DNA from: Bisporella sp. PMI_857
Lineage: Eukaryota; Ascomycota; Leotiomycetes; Helotiales; Helotiaceae
Assembly: GCA_021307315.1 (NCBI GenBank)
Contig: JAJSPD010000111.1
Span: 1-64,000 of the forward strand
DNA length: 64,000 nucleotides
Direction: 5' to 3'
The notes under the pieces are model-generated. The model searched no databases, was not told the DNA's origin, and worked only from the letters and a program-made list of their open reading frames with translations. A program made the translations under genes and the position numbers. Positions 1 to 8,892 of this stretch are shown one piece after another (position 1 is the first letter of the stretch; every line of letters begins with the position of its first letter).

Positions 1-198
1 AAAGAACAAATTTGTTGGACTAAAGTGTTTGCCATTGAAGCGGTTTTTGCAACAGGCTGCTTGGTATTTGCCGCCATTTGGTGCTTGCGGAATAATGGGG
101 GCATTCAGGACGGATTTGCCATTGCCGGGACCGGGCTAGCATATGCAACCGTTATACTGGGCGCTTTACAGGCAGTCTCTCAGCGACAGCGCATATAA
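1..198 (+). CDS. C-terminal end of a membrane protein (5' part outside window)
   Basis: An open frame enters from the left edge and ends at a TAA at 196-198, giving 65 residues. It holds two hydrophobic segments, roughly residues 9-29 (VFAIEAVFATGCLVFAAIWC) and 41-60 (FAIAGTGLAYATVILGALQA), separated by a short polar loop, and ends in a basic tail. This looks like the last two membrane helices of a multi-pass protein. I do not recognise the family. It could be joined by splicing to the open frame at 258-524, but no convincing donor/acceptor pair fixes this. Confidence is low because only the tail is visible. Confidence 0.35.
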   Translation, partial: KEQICWTKVFAIEAVFATGCLVFAAIWCLRNNGGIQDGFAIAGTGLAYATVILGALQAVSQRQRI

Positions 199-302
199 AG
201 GAACTCATGATGACTAGTAGACTGGGTATTTATTGCGTGGGTTTGTGGCAGAGATAAAGTTTTCTGACTTGGCGGCCAGCATTGTTCAAGAGTGCCCGAC
301 AA

Positions 303-524
303 ATGATGAAGGCAGATGCTAAAGACCTTTATGCTGGTCTGGATTATGACACAATACGCGGAAATCGTCCGAGTTTCAATTCAGTCGCGTCCAGGACGCG
401 TCGTATTGTGATAGAATACACGAAAATTATCCGTGCACCAGCCCTAATTTTACTTCCAATGTCCTTTCTAGCTTTAACGGCTCTTTCTCTTCTTGATTTT
501 TGGAAAATCTGGATTCAATTGTAA
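303..524 (+). CDS. Small open frame or last exon with a C-terminal membrane helix
   Basis: The frame is open from 258, its first ATG pair is at 303, and it stops at 522-524. The product has a charged N-terminal part and one hydrophobic segment (APALILLPMSFLALTALSLL) followed by FWKIWIQL. Fungal DUF3176-type membrane proteins often end with a helix of this kind preceded by a Trp/Arg-rich stretch, so this may be the final exon of such a gene, possibly the same one that ends at 198. There is no intact upstream gene to prove it. Confidence 0.3.
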   Translation: MMKADAKDLYAGLDYDTIRGNRPSFNSVASRTRRIVIEYTKIIRAPALILLPMSFLALTALSLLDFWKIWIQL

Positions 525-570
525 AATCCTGTTGCTGTTTTTAATATATATATTTGTTCTGCTCTTCGAT

Positions 571-1377
571 CAGTGTAGCCAGTAGTGTATACCCCGTACA
601 TACGGCCGTATTTTTACCCTATAATACGTACGGCCGTACAGATTCTAGCCAAAAATACGTACAGAATAGCACTGCCGTAATACGGTATGATACGGCCGTA
701 CAACTCCACGTGACTTTACGCTCCCAGCTTTATTTTCCACCTCCTTTTTCTACAGATTGCTCTTCTATATCTTCTAGATCAAACCTTTGAACTTGATACC
801 AGGACCGTAAGCACTCTAATGCTTCAATTACTTTTACCGAAAGCTTATTACGGCGATCGGTAATAGTGATTTTGCAAAATGAGAATAAACGTTCAGGTGC
901 TGCACTTATTGCCAGAATAGAGAGTAAATTTAAAGCCATCTTATCCAAATTGGGGTATATAGCCTGCTGCTCAGGCGCCAGCCACCAATCTTTCACATCC
1001 TCAAAGTCGTGGTGTAGTAGTGCTTCGCAGTATCGAGTATATTCATCCATATACTGAGTAAAAGGCACCTTTTCGTACACAGCATATTTCCATTCCGAGA
1101 ACTTGTTTGGTAGCCGGTTAGGTGCTTTTAGTTGAGCAAAACGAGAACTATAGGTTGGAGAGGCATTATGACTTGTAGGCATATATTTTTCTTTCTACAT
1201 ATTCTTTAAAGCAACTTTTGATGATTGCCACTATGATTTATCCCAGTGCTCTTGAATATATTGCCACTTAAAAGCTGGGTGAAGAACAAGTGCACCTACA
1301 TACCCCGGCGTATCGCTAGTGAAAGCGTAGTATTTGTCGAGTTTTGCCTAGCCAGAGTTAAGACAGGCGGTCATAAA
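571..1377 (-). mobile_element. hAT transposon remnant (C-terminal dimerisation domain and one terminus)
   Basis: Read on the minus strand, 1182-730 encodes a hAT dimerisation domain: WW near residue 66, YPNLDKMALNLLSI, SAAPERLFS, DRRNKLS and ECLRSW. The same frame continues upstream to about 1377 through AKLDKYYAFTSDTPGYVGAL and LHPAFKWQYIQEHW. It is broken by three TAG codons; the one before AKLDKYY and one before KEKY sit where hAT proteins carry Trp, so TGG to TAG is likely. The element end is the CAGTGTAGCCAGTAGTG sequence starting at 571, next to palindromic CGGCCGTA repeats at 600-705 (subterminal repeats). The other end is missing: at 1389 the sequence changes abruptly to an LTR. A non-functional fragment. 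Confidence 0.75.
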
Positions 1378-1388
1378 AGGGTCGTTTT

Positions 1389-1648
1389 TGTAACAACCGG
1401 TATGCCCAAGGTGCGACACGGAGGCCATGGCACGGGATCAGGAGGCTGAAGATCAGGGTATGAGGGGTTTCAGAGCCGATACGGAGGAGAGTCGGAGTCG
1501 CCTATATAAGGGCCTGCTTCTACTCTCTACAGTTGTTCCTCATGTTTTTGTATCCTTCGTAGGTAGACCTATAAGGCAATCACTATCAGCCTATTGTACG
1601 CACTCCCATATGCCTCTATTCTAGCCCGTGATTCCTTGCGTCGTTACA
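1389..1648 (+). mobile_element. Solo LTR, family LTR-1, without target duplication
   Basis: A 260-bp unit starting TGTAACAACCGGTATG and ending CGTCGTTACA. It is nearly identical to 21210-21469 and carries a TATATAAG box near 1503. Flanks differ (gtttt on the left, gatta on the right). A truncated hAT fragment lies to the left and a truncated pogo fragment to the right, so this copy probably marks an LTR-LTR recombination or deletion breakpoint. Confidence 0.78.
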
Positions 1649-2251
1649 GATTATGGCCAAAATCTATGGCCAAACCACTTAGGAGCCCTTTACTTCTAGA
1701 GAATAGCAATTCAGAAAAGAATACTCAACAAGCTATACAAAGCTTAGATAAAAGCTTAAGAACCGATTCTCCAGAAGCTATATGGTCCACACCTCGAAAA
1801 TCAACTGAACTTAAAGCTCATACAACTAAGTTCAATATGCTTGAAAAGCATGACTCTTCACTCGAAGGTTGTTGTTTAGGAAGATTGCAAAAAGGTTTGA
1901 GAAACAAGAAAATTCTCTAGCAGACCAAGAGCTTAAAATACAGTCTTTAGAGGTTCAACTAGAGAAAGCTAGGCCTAAAAAGCGTAAAAAGGTCAAAACT
2001 AGTCCAAATTCCAAGTTTGCGGACATTGAAAAGATTAGAACAGCACAATTAGAAGCTGGAGAAGCTGAAAATATGGAGGAAGATAGAGAAGAAGCTAATG
2101 AGTCTGATTTTACTCTGGATTGTATTGAAGTTGAGTAGTTATTGAATAATACATTAATTGGTGGTGTTGGTCTTCCATAAAATCGCTTATTTTCGGGTAT
2201 CGGAATGGGGGTGCACGGACTTAGCCACAAAAACGTTGGGCTGTGCGGGGC
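1649..2251 (+). mobile_element. pogo/Fot1-type transposase remnant, 3' half
   Basis: Starting right at the LTR end, the frame encodes the C-terminal tail of Fot1/pogo DDE transposases: a TPRKSTELKAHT block, then after a one-base frameshift near 1862 LFRKIAKRFEKQE, ADQELKIQSLEVQLEKA and the basic RPKKRKKV followed by SPNSKFADI, with an acidic end and TAG at 2136-2138. The DDE catalytic core is absent. The 3' terminus contains GGGGGTGCACGGACTTAG at about 2209, a sequence that recurs inverted at 27493-27508 in the other pogo fragment, so both belong to one family. Inactive. Confidence 0.75.
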
Positions 2252-2360
2252 TCCTGCATGAGTGAGCATAAATCTTGGCGTAAGCTCATCCACATCACTT
2301 CTATAAACATATTTTAGATCCTTCGAAGCCATCTCCATTTCTCTGCTCCGCGATCTTCCC

Positions 2361-3572
2361 ATGGCTTCTACGAAACACTTGCAGATTATCAATCTTTCCC
2401 ACAGCGGTGGCGGGAGCGGTGGTGGTGGTAAAGATGTATTGTTTCGGTTTTTCCCAGTCCTCTCAACAGAGCTCCGACTATGCATTTGGCAAAGCTCGAT
2501 AGAACAGCATCGTTTACTGGAGGTTGAGGTCGACCGTCGGTGGAGCGCTGGAGATGCTTTTACGTACTCGACTACTAACGCGCATAACAAGTTGATCAGC
2601 GGTCGGAACTACACTGCTACAGTGCAAGGCTGTTATTTACACAGCAAGTTGTTGCGTGTGAATCGCGAATCACGACAAGTAGCACTTAGCTTTTACCGTG
2701 TTCATATTCCTTGCCACTTCCGGACCGGGAAATTCGAGGACGGAACTGAGAGAACTATTAAGTCAACCCTCTATTTTAACCCTGAATATGACTTTATGTT
2801 CCTCAATGCAAAACATCCTCCGGAACATACATTTGTCGACTTCCTCCATGATCTTAAGGCCTATGATCCAAAATATATTGGTCTCCTTAATTTGGCCCTG
2901 GATACAAACAGTATGAGCATTCTACATTCTTTAACGAATATTAGCGAAGCCAATGCGAGAGCCGCTTTTGTTGATACTCTACGGCAGCTGCAAGAGATCT
3001 TTTGGGTAGCCCAATCCATTTCTGGACGTGCCATACTGGGGCCATTGGAAAATTTTCAGGGCGCTGGAGTTCGTTTCAACCACTCGATGCCTGTCAAAGC
3101 GAGCACGCCGACCTTTCAATTAGGACAAGACCCAAGAGCAATTGGACCCGACTTAAAATATGTTCTGACAGCATGCTCAGATCCACGTCAAATGCGCATG
3201 CAGTGGCGTCAGCTGCTAGCAAAATGGCAAATTCAACAAGCTGTTCCAACCAAAGAGCGAGTCCTTTTCACCTATGAAGTTCCATACGAGCAGCAGGTCT
3301 GTGATATCAAGACAGCGAACGAATTCTTGATGAGAGAAGAAACACAATGGCTGAAAACCCAGCAGAAATGGCATCGGGTAGTTATGAAGCATGCAGGAAA
3401 AGTACCGGTTGAGAGTCCGGAGGAGCTTGCCGAAGTTGTGAGACCAGCCATTGGGTTTTGGCTATTTCCGGTTGAGGCTTTGGGAGACCTTGAAGGTGAT
3501 CTGTCGGGGATGAAGAAGGTGTTTGATATGACGGGCTATTGGCCGGAACTCGCGCTATCGTCTCTTTCCTAG
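2361..3572 (+). CDS. 2EXR-domain protein (fungal-specific, function unknown)
   Basis: Single-exon gene, 403 residues, ATG at 2361. After a Gly/Ser-rich stretch (residues 15-24) comes the 2EXR signature at residues 28-55: FRFFPVLSTELRLCIW, then a basic/acidic EVEVDRRW. Family members share the pattern F-x-FPxLPxELRxxIW. Downstream, RVNRESRQVALSFY (about 100-113) and a DYMFLN-like segment are also typical. The rest has no recognised domain, signal peptide or membrane helix. The 5' region starts only about 110 bp after the pogo terminus, so its promoter may include transposon sequence. Intact. 2EXR proteins are expanded in filamentous ascomycetes and have no established biochemical role. Confidence 0.8.
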   Translation: MASTKHLQIINLSHSGGGSGGGGKDVLFRFFPVLSTELRLCIWQSSIEQHRLLEVEVDRRWSAGDAFTYSTTNAHNKLISGRNYTATVQGCYLHSKLLRVNRESRQVALSFYRVHIPCHFRTGKFEDGTERTIKSTLYFNPEYDFMFLNAKHPPEHTFVDFLHDLKAYDPKYIGLLNLALDTNSMSILHSLTNISEANARAAFVDTLRQLQEIFWVAQSISGRAILGPLENFQGAGVRFNHSMPVKASTPTFQLGQDPRAIGPDLKYVLTACSDPRQMRMQWRQLLAKWQIQQAVPTKERVLFTYEVPYEQQVCDIKTANEFLMREETQWLKTQQKWHRVVMKHAGKVPVESPEELAEVVRPAIGFWLFPVEALGDLEGDLSGMKKVFDMTGYWPELALSSLS

Positions 3573-4245
3573 CCTTGAAGTCCTGAGGGAAGGACGAAAT
3601 GCAAAGGACAGAGACTTATATTATATTTGCTGTCACTCTTCTATTCCATTTGCTATCAATCCCTTCAGTTCTTCTTTCCCTTTCATTCTGCCCCTTCATT
3701 CTGCCCTTCATGCTATCCCATCATTCTGTCCTTTCCCTATCTTCAGTTCTTACCCTTCATCTTGCTTTTTCTATACTTCGCAGACTTGTAATTCGCAGGC
3801 TCGTTACTTGCAGATTTGTAGGTGCAGGCTCTCACACGTTCGTAGATTCGCAGACTTATAAGTTCGAAGGCTCGTATTCACGGATTGTTAGAAGACTCTC
3901 TTACCTGGAAATCGAATTTTCAAGGAACTCAGCATTGGCACGAATATCGGCTCAGCAAGAACGGCTTTTGGGCACAACTGGGTTGCAGGAAGCGATAAAT
4001 TACACGGCGCTAATCCCCATCAGAGACCCGCACTATGTGTGATTCTACGTTCATTGATCATATGATGAAATATCGCCGGAAGTAGACACAAATTGGCCCC
4101 TCTTCTTTGTCCGAGTAGAATCTGGTGTTCATGAATTTTCTCACCCCGTGAGTTCCGATTTTTCGCCCTGCCACGTTAGTGTGTCCATCGTTGCTCAAGC
4201 ATAAGCCACCATCTTGCAAGAATTCTTAACATATTTATTCTCACA
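3573..4245. other. Intergenic, pyrimidine-rich with short degenerate repeats
   Basis: No supported gene. 3640-3775 is rich in TTCATTCTG/CCTTTC blocks. 3779-3875 holds a run of diverged units of about 15 bp resembling TTCGCAGACTTGTAA / TTCGCAGGCTCGTTA. The open frame across 3599-4042 has low-complexity composition and is not convincing. Confidence 0.5.
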
Positions 4246-5623
4246 ATGGCGGCTTCCCTGATGCAGGAGTTTGAATAAGACACAACAAGCACATCAGGCC
4301 TTGTAGGTCTTCGATCTATCAAATCCACTCACAAACTCAATCAGATCGACCGCGTTCGGGCAACTGGGGTCATTTCGCTCCCACAGCTCGTCGTCTGTGG
4401 AGACTAGTCAGCTGGGAAAAGTTCGGTTTTGGAAGGCATTACTGGAATACCGTTCCCGCGTCAGGATGGCGCATGCACCAAGTTTGCGACTGAGATTATC
4501 TTTCGCCACGATCCTATTATAAATCGTATAACTGCAACAGTCATCCTACACGGTTCGCGCAGTGAGCAAGACAACGAGCGATTTCAAGCGTACCGTCAAG
4601 ACTTAGTAGATTTCTCTGAGCTGCCAAGCGTCATATCGGATGCGGCTTCGCTCATGCACATTCGAGGACATGACGGCGTCCAAAACGGGCCGGCATTTGG
4701 TGCAGACGTCCTTCGCATTGAGGTCGTGGGCAATACTGGACTCCACCTCACAGTTGTTGATCTTCCGGGACATATCGCTGTCACTAGTGACGAACAGACT
4801 GATAAAGATGTTGAGATAGTAGCCAACTTCGTCGATGGATATCTCGAAAGCTTTCGCACGATTATTCTTGTAGTGATTCAGGCAACAAATGATATTGCCA
4901 ATCAAAAGATCATTCAAAGAGCGCGGAAATTCGATAGAGCTGGGCAAAGAACTGTAGGACTTATCACTAAGGTTGATTTGATCAACAAGCATACTGAGCC
5001 ACGTATCGCACTATTAACCAAGAACAAAGACATGACAAAGTTGAAGCTAGGCTACTTTTTACTCAAGAACCCGACTCCGTCTCAGTTAAATGCGGGTATG
5101 TCAGCAAATGAACGCAAACGAGATGAGTACTAATTCTTCTGTTCGTCAGCATGGAAAGAGCAACAGCTGGACATAAGTCGAGTCGGCATTGAAGCATTGC
5201 GGACGTTTCTACAGGAACTTCTCGAACAGCACATCGAAAGAGAATTTCCAAAAGTAAGAAGCGAAATCAAGAAGCTCCTGTTTCAGACAGAGAGCGAAAT
5301 TGCGGACCTAGGCGACGAAAGATCATCTGTAGGACATATGTGTATGTTTCTTACACGGCTCAGCATGGGCTTTTATAACCTAGCTCAAGCTGCGCTTGAT
5401 GGGAACTATCACGTAGAAAGCTCTTCCTTCTTCGACGACTCCGACGAGTTCGAAAACCCAACACGTTTGAGAGCTGAAGTTCATCGCCTCAATGGAGAGT
5501 TTGCAGCTGATATAAGTGAGAATGCGCAGAAAAGAAAGCTTGTCGACCGTCCAGTACTACCCAGTACCGACTCGCCTGACAATACTCTTCAATCTGACTC
5601 AAGTTCGGAGTTAGATGACGGCT
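4246..5623 (+). pseudogene. Dynamin-family GTPase pseudogene (fungal Mx-like)
   Basis: A single frame from ATG 4246 carries the dynamin GTPase layout. There is a P-loop region around 4399 (GD, stop, SAGKSS), a switch/G3 DLPG after LTVVDLPG, and a G4 TKVDLINK near residue 245. A stalk-like part follows (RVGIEALRTFLQELLEQHIE, LSMGFYNLA). The frame is interrupted by three stops in phase: TAA 4276, TAG 4405 inside the P-loop where the family has Gln (GDQSAGKSS), and TAA 5131. CAA/CAG to TAA/TAG fits C-to-T decay. The C-terminus is cut off by an LTR fragment at 5624. Family members remodel membranes by GTP hydrolysis; this copy cannot. Confidence 0.85.
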
Positions 5624-5709
5624 TTATAGCAATTGATAGTTGATCACACCTTTGAGTCCTTCCACCTGGATCTACGGATCGAGATCCCTGTTCAGCTTGA
5701 GTTGCTACA
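5624..5709 (+). mobile_element. LTR-2 fragment (3' end only)
   Basis: The 86 bp matching CAATTGATAG...CACCTTTGAGTCC...GATCGAGATCCCTG...TTGAGTTGCTACA equals the terminal part of the LTR-2 copies at 12529-12722 and, inverted, 52117-52403. It provides the accidental stop codon that ends the dynamin pseudogene frame. Confidence 0.65.
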
Positions 5710-6991
5710 GTATATGTTTAGCATATGCTGAACGTATACTTTATAAAAACTTTTACTTATACTAAGCTTATTTATTTATTTATTTATTTACAAATTTCCT
5801 TGCAGTAGTTTAATAGTCGAATTAATTAAGCAACGTAAAAGTACAAAGTTGTAACGCTTCATTTCAAAGTTCAAAAGTTATATTGTACGCGTCGCTATAA
5901 AAAACGCGAAGCACGTTTTCTCCACGTGGCTTATTTTATGTTTGGCACATGCCAGGGTGAGATCTCTAGCCTGGCTGAGCTTTTTAAGCTAGCCTGAGCC
6001 AAGTTTTTTTGCCAAGGAATTTTCTAGCCTGGCCCAACTGTAACCCCCGAGCTAGCTTTCAGAAGTATCAAAGCAAATTACCTAATCGCAATCCTCCTAC
6101 CCATTCTCAAACCCTAGATCAGATAAGAAAAAGTCGGCCCTCAAATAAATAAGGGAGCCCTTTTCCCACTAGGTATGTTTGGAATATCAAGCGGCTCTGC
6201 CCAAAGCTGTCGATAGGGTTTCCCCGCTCGGCTAGAGAAAGGGTGCGGTAAGGCTGTAGATAAGCGCCAGTAAAATAATTCCCGCATGCAAGCCTCTATT
6301 AAAGGAGAAAGGTCTTGATTTATAATCAGACAAGAGGCTCTAATTGCTAAGATCTGCACTGAGCAGCCAACGAAGAACACAGCAGCGGTACGTGCGGCGT
6401 TTGTGTTCGAGACTTACTATAACTCGATTGCTATCAGCCATTATACTACGGGATTACCCGTTGTACGGCTAGACAGCTAAAGATCAGATCTAGCGCGAGG
6501 AGAAGGGTCCTGGATAATCAACCGAGAGTGGCCTTTAGCCGTTGCCCGATGCTCCGAATCGCGATCTAGATGCTGGCTTGCCGTCTGGTTCGCAACAACT
6601 TGAAGCAGGCTGGGCCCTGGCGTCTACCCCTGCGTTGGATGAAAGATGTAATTGGCGTTACCGAACGGCATGGTCCGTGGCCGGTCAACACTGATGCTCA
6701 CCCAAAGGCGATACCTGTGGACTGCTTGTAGAATCATTACGGGACAGCATCCGATTGGAACTTCTGCTTGACGTCGGTGATGTTGTGTTTCCACATTCCA
6801 CCTACCTCTTAATGTTTACTCAGTTTAAGCCGAGAGAACGCAGCTCACCCGACTCGATAAGATGCCGCCGGCCCGTCACATTCGACCTAGAGTACAGCAA
6901 TGCTTCCTGAAACGGGCTTCTCACTTGCCGTTTCTAGTTTCAGCGTGAAAGAATTCCCTCGTTCTTACATTCTAAGTTTGCCTTCCACAAA
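5710..6991. other. Intergenic region upstream of the kinase gene
   Basis: AT-rich stretch with a TTTA microsatellite (5769-5789) and several AGCCTGGC motifs in both contexts at 5955-6040, perhaps a worn element terminus. The frames in 6141-6380 do not resemble a protein. 6390-6991 probably holds the kinase promoter; nothing specific is identified. Confidence 0.4.
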
Positions 6992-8881
6992 ATGTTGAGC
7001 CTGTTCGACTCTGAAGAAGTAGAATGCCAAAGTCAGGCTCCCGGTTCCGCAAAGTACTTCAATTGGAGCGCGATATGCGAAGAAGTCAATGATGAGACGA
7101 TTTCAACAATCTTGGAGGATACTAATGTCACAGTGGATGCCGATCAAGAGCTCACGCAGTACATACTTGCGCATGCGAAGATTCTCTTCGCACTCGCAGA
7201 AAAAACAGATGCGCTTGACCTTGTCCCAATGCTGGCAAAACTCAAGTTAACAGACGACCATCTACCAATTGTGTGGGACAAAACTCAGCATCGAGCCAAG
7301 TCCCTCAGCGGCGCTCCCAAGGATGACAACGCCCTCGAGTGGTTCAAACTCTCATATGACCCCAAGAACGTTCGGGCTGCGCGACGGCATAAGTCGTGGA
7401 TTGAAAGGTTCTGTAGCTTCCAGTGGGAATTTCTGGCCCCCGTTTTCACTGACAGTGAGATCATCTATCCTCTCCACGACTCCTGTCCTTTGCCCTTTAC
7501 TTACTACGACATGGAGCCCAGTCCAGGAGCGAACAGTCTCCTTTACAAAGGGGAGATACATGCTTCTCACTGGAAAGCGATTCGCCGGGAGTCAGGGATT
7601 ACCACCGCCAATAATTTCAATGTCCCGGTCGCTATCAAAACAATCACTAAGCAGCATGAAGCCGTAGACAAGTGGGTGCAAGTTGAGGTGGCGGCGCTGG
7701 AGCTGGTTCGAAGTCTCCACCACCCGCATCTCATAAACTTCCTCACCAGCTATCGCCAAGCCGGAAACCACTATTTGATCTTTGACTGGGCTAATGGGAA
7801 GAATTTGAGTGACTTTTGGGAGACTCACAGTCCCAAACCCTACGACCTGCCTGGCCAGGTTGCTCAACTATCGCATCGAGAGAGCATCATCTGGGCCATC
7901 CAGCAGATGACCGGACTGGCCGCAGGGTTGCACAAGCTGCACAGCGAAGACGAACATGGGGTACATTGTCGACATGGGGACTTGAAGCCTGCCAATATTC
8001 TACGTTCCACGACCGACGACGATTCAAGGTTGAAGTCTCACGGCCACCTTCTCATCACCGACATGGGTGTTGCCAAAGTCAACGACAAGGCCACTCACGT
8101 GGGGCGGAGTTCAGGCAATGTAAAGGCCACGATTCGGTATCAGTCCCCCGAATTCCTATTTCGGGTCAGTCCCGATGCTCCGACGTCGAGAGCGTACGAC
8201 ATATGGTCCATGGGCTGTACTCTGTTGGAGTTTATCATATGGCTTCTCTATGGGCCAGCCCAACTCAAAACATTCAACAACTCGTTCCTAAATACCACCT
8301 TCTTCTCTGGCAATCTAGAAGAGGGCATCAAGCTAAACGGGGCTGTCAAGCACTGGGTCGATTACATGCAACAGCATCCTCTCAGCAAAGATGCAACGCC
8401 CTGCATTAGCGAGGCGCTCAAGGACATCCTGGATTTCATCAAAGAACGGGTGCTTATTCGAGATGTGAGGCCAGAGCTGGAAGAACCTACCATTCCTGTC
8501 GACGAACCATCCCCGAACGAGGCGCAAGTCCCAGAAATTGTGGTCGATGCACCTCAGTTGAAAGAAGCCCCAGCCCCGAATGGCTGGCAGGATAAGCAAG
8601 CCAACTTCCTAGAGCTGGGTGAATCTAACATGACAGTCGATGAACCATTCCCTATCGAGACGCAAGTTCCAGAACTTATGGTCGATGCACCTATCATCGA
8701 AAACGCCCCAGTGCCGAAAAACTGGCAGGACAAGCGAGCCGATTCCTTAGAGCTTCTCAAACTTTTGGAAAAAATTCGTGATAGGGAGGATCTCTCATAC
8801 TTTCTGGCTGAGCCACCTAACGGAGAAGGCCCACTCTTACCGCCACCGCCTCCGCGAAAGCCTACAATGGCCCGCCGGTAG
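6992..8881 (+). CDS. Protein kinase with duplicated C-terminal linker, next to HET
   Basis: Single frame of 629 residues from ATG 6992. The kinase domain spans about residues 170-480: VAIK with Lys216, the catalytic loop HGDLKPAN at 328-335 (Asp330), DMG at 357-359 in place of DFG, and SPE before a DIWSMGCTLLEF helix (domain IX). Catalytic residues are present, so it is probably active. Residues 1-160 have no known domain. After the kinase comes a direct repeat of about 45 residues (8497-8620 and 8632-8757; VDEP, QVP, VDAP and WQDK shared), then a polyproline tail. The stop at 8879 lies 11 bp before the ATG of the HET gene. The two could instead be one protein (see findings). Substrate unknown; a signalling role in HET-linked cell death is inferred from context only. 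Confidence 0.85.
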   Translation: MLSLFDSEEVECQSQAPGSAKYFNWSAICEEVNDETISTILEDTNVTVDADQELTQYILAHAKILFALAEKTDALDLVPMLAKLKLTDDHLPIVWDKTQHRAKSLSGAPKDDNALEWFKLSYDPKNVRAARRHKSWIERFCSFQWEFLAPVFTDSEIIYPLHDSCPLPFTYYDMEPSPGANSLLYKGEIHASHWKAIRRESGITTANNFNVPVAIKTITKQHEAVDKWVQVEVAALELVRSLHHPHLINFLTSYRQAGNHYLIFDWANGKNLSDFWETHSPKPYDLPGQVAQLSHRESIIWAIQQMTGLAAGLHKLHSEDEHGVHCRHGDLKPANILRSTTDDDSRLKSHGHLLITDMGVAKVNDKATHVGRSSGNVKATIRYQSPEFLFRVSPDAPTSRAYDIWSMGCTLLEFIIWLLYGPAQLKTFNNSFLNTTFFSGNLEEGIKLNGAVKHWVDYMQQHPLSKDATPCISEALKDILDFIKERVLIRDVRPELEEPTIPVDEPSPNEAQVPEIVVDAPQLKEAPAPNGWQDKQANFLELGESNMTVDEPFPIETQVPELMVDAPIIENAPVPKNWQDKRADSLELLKLLEKIRDREDLSYFLAEPPNGEGPLLPPPPPRKPTMARR

Positions 8882-8892
8882 AGGGCAATCCC

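Noticed and set aside
3599..4042. 147-residue plus-strand frame
   Set aside because: Composition is driven by CTTTCC/TTCATTCTG repeats; no domain pattern, no splice context.
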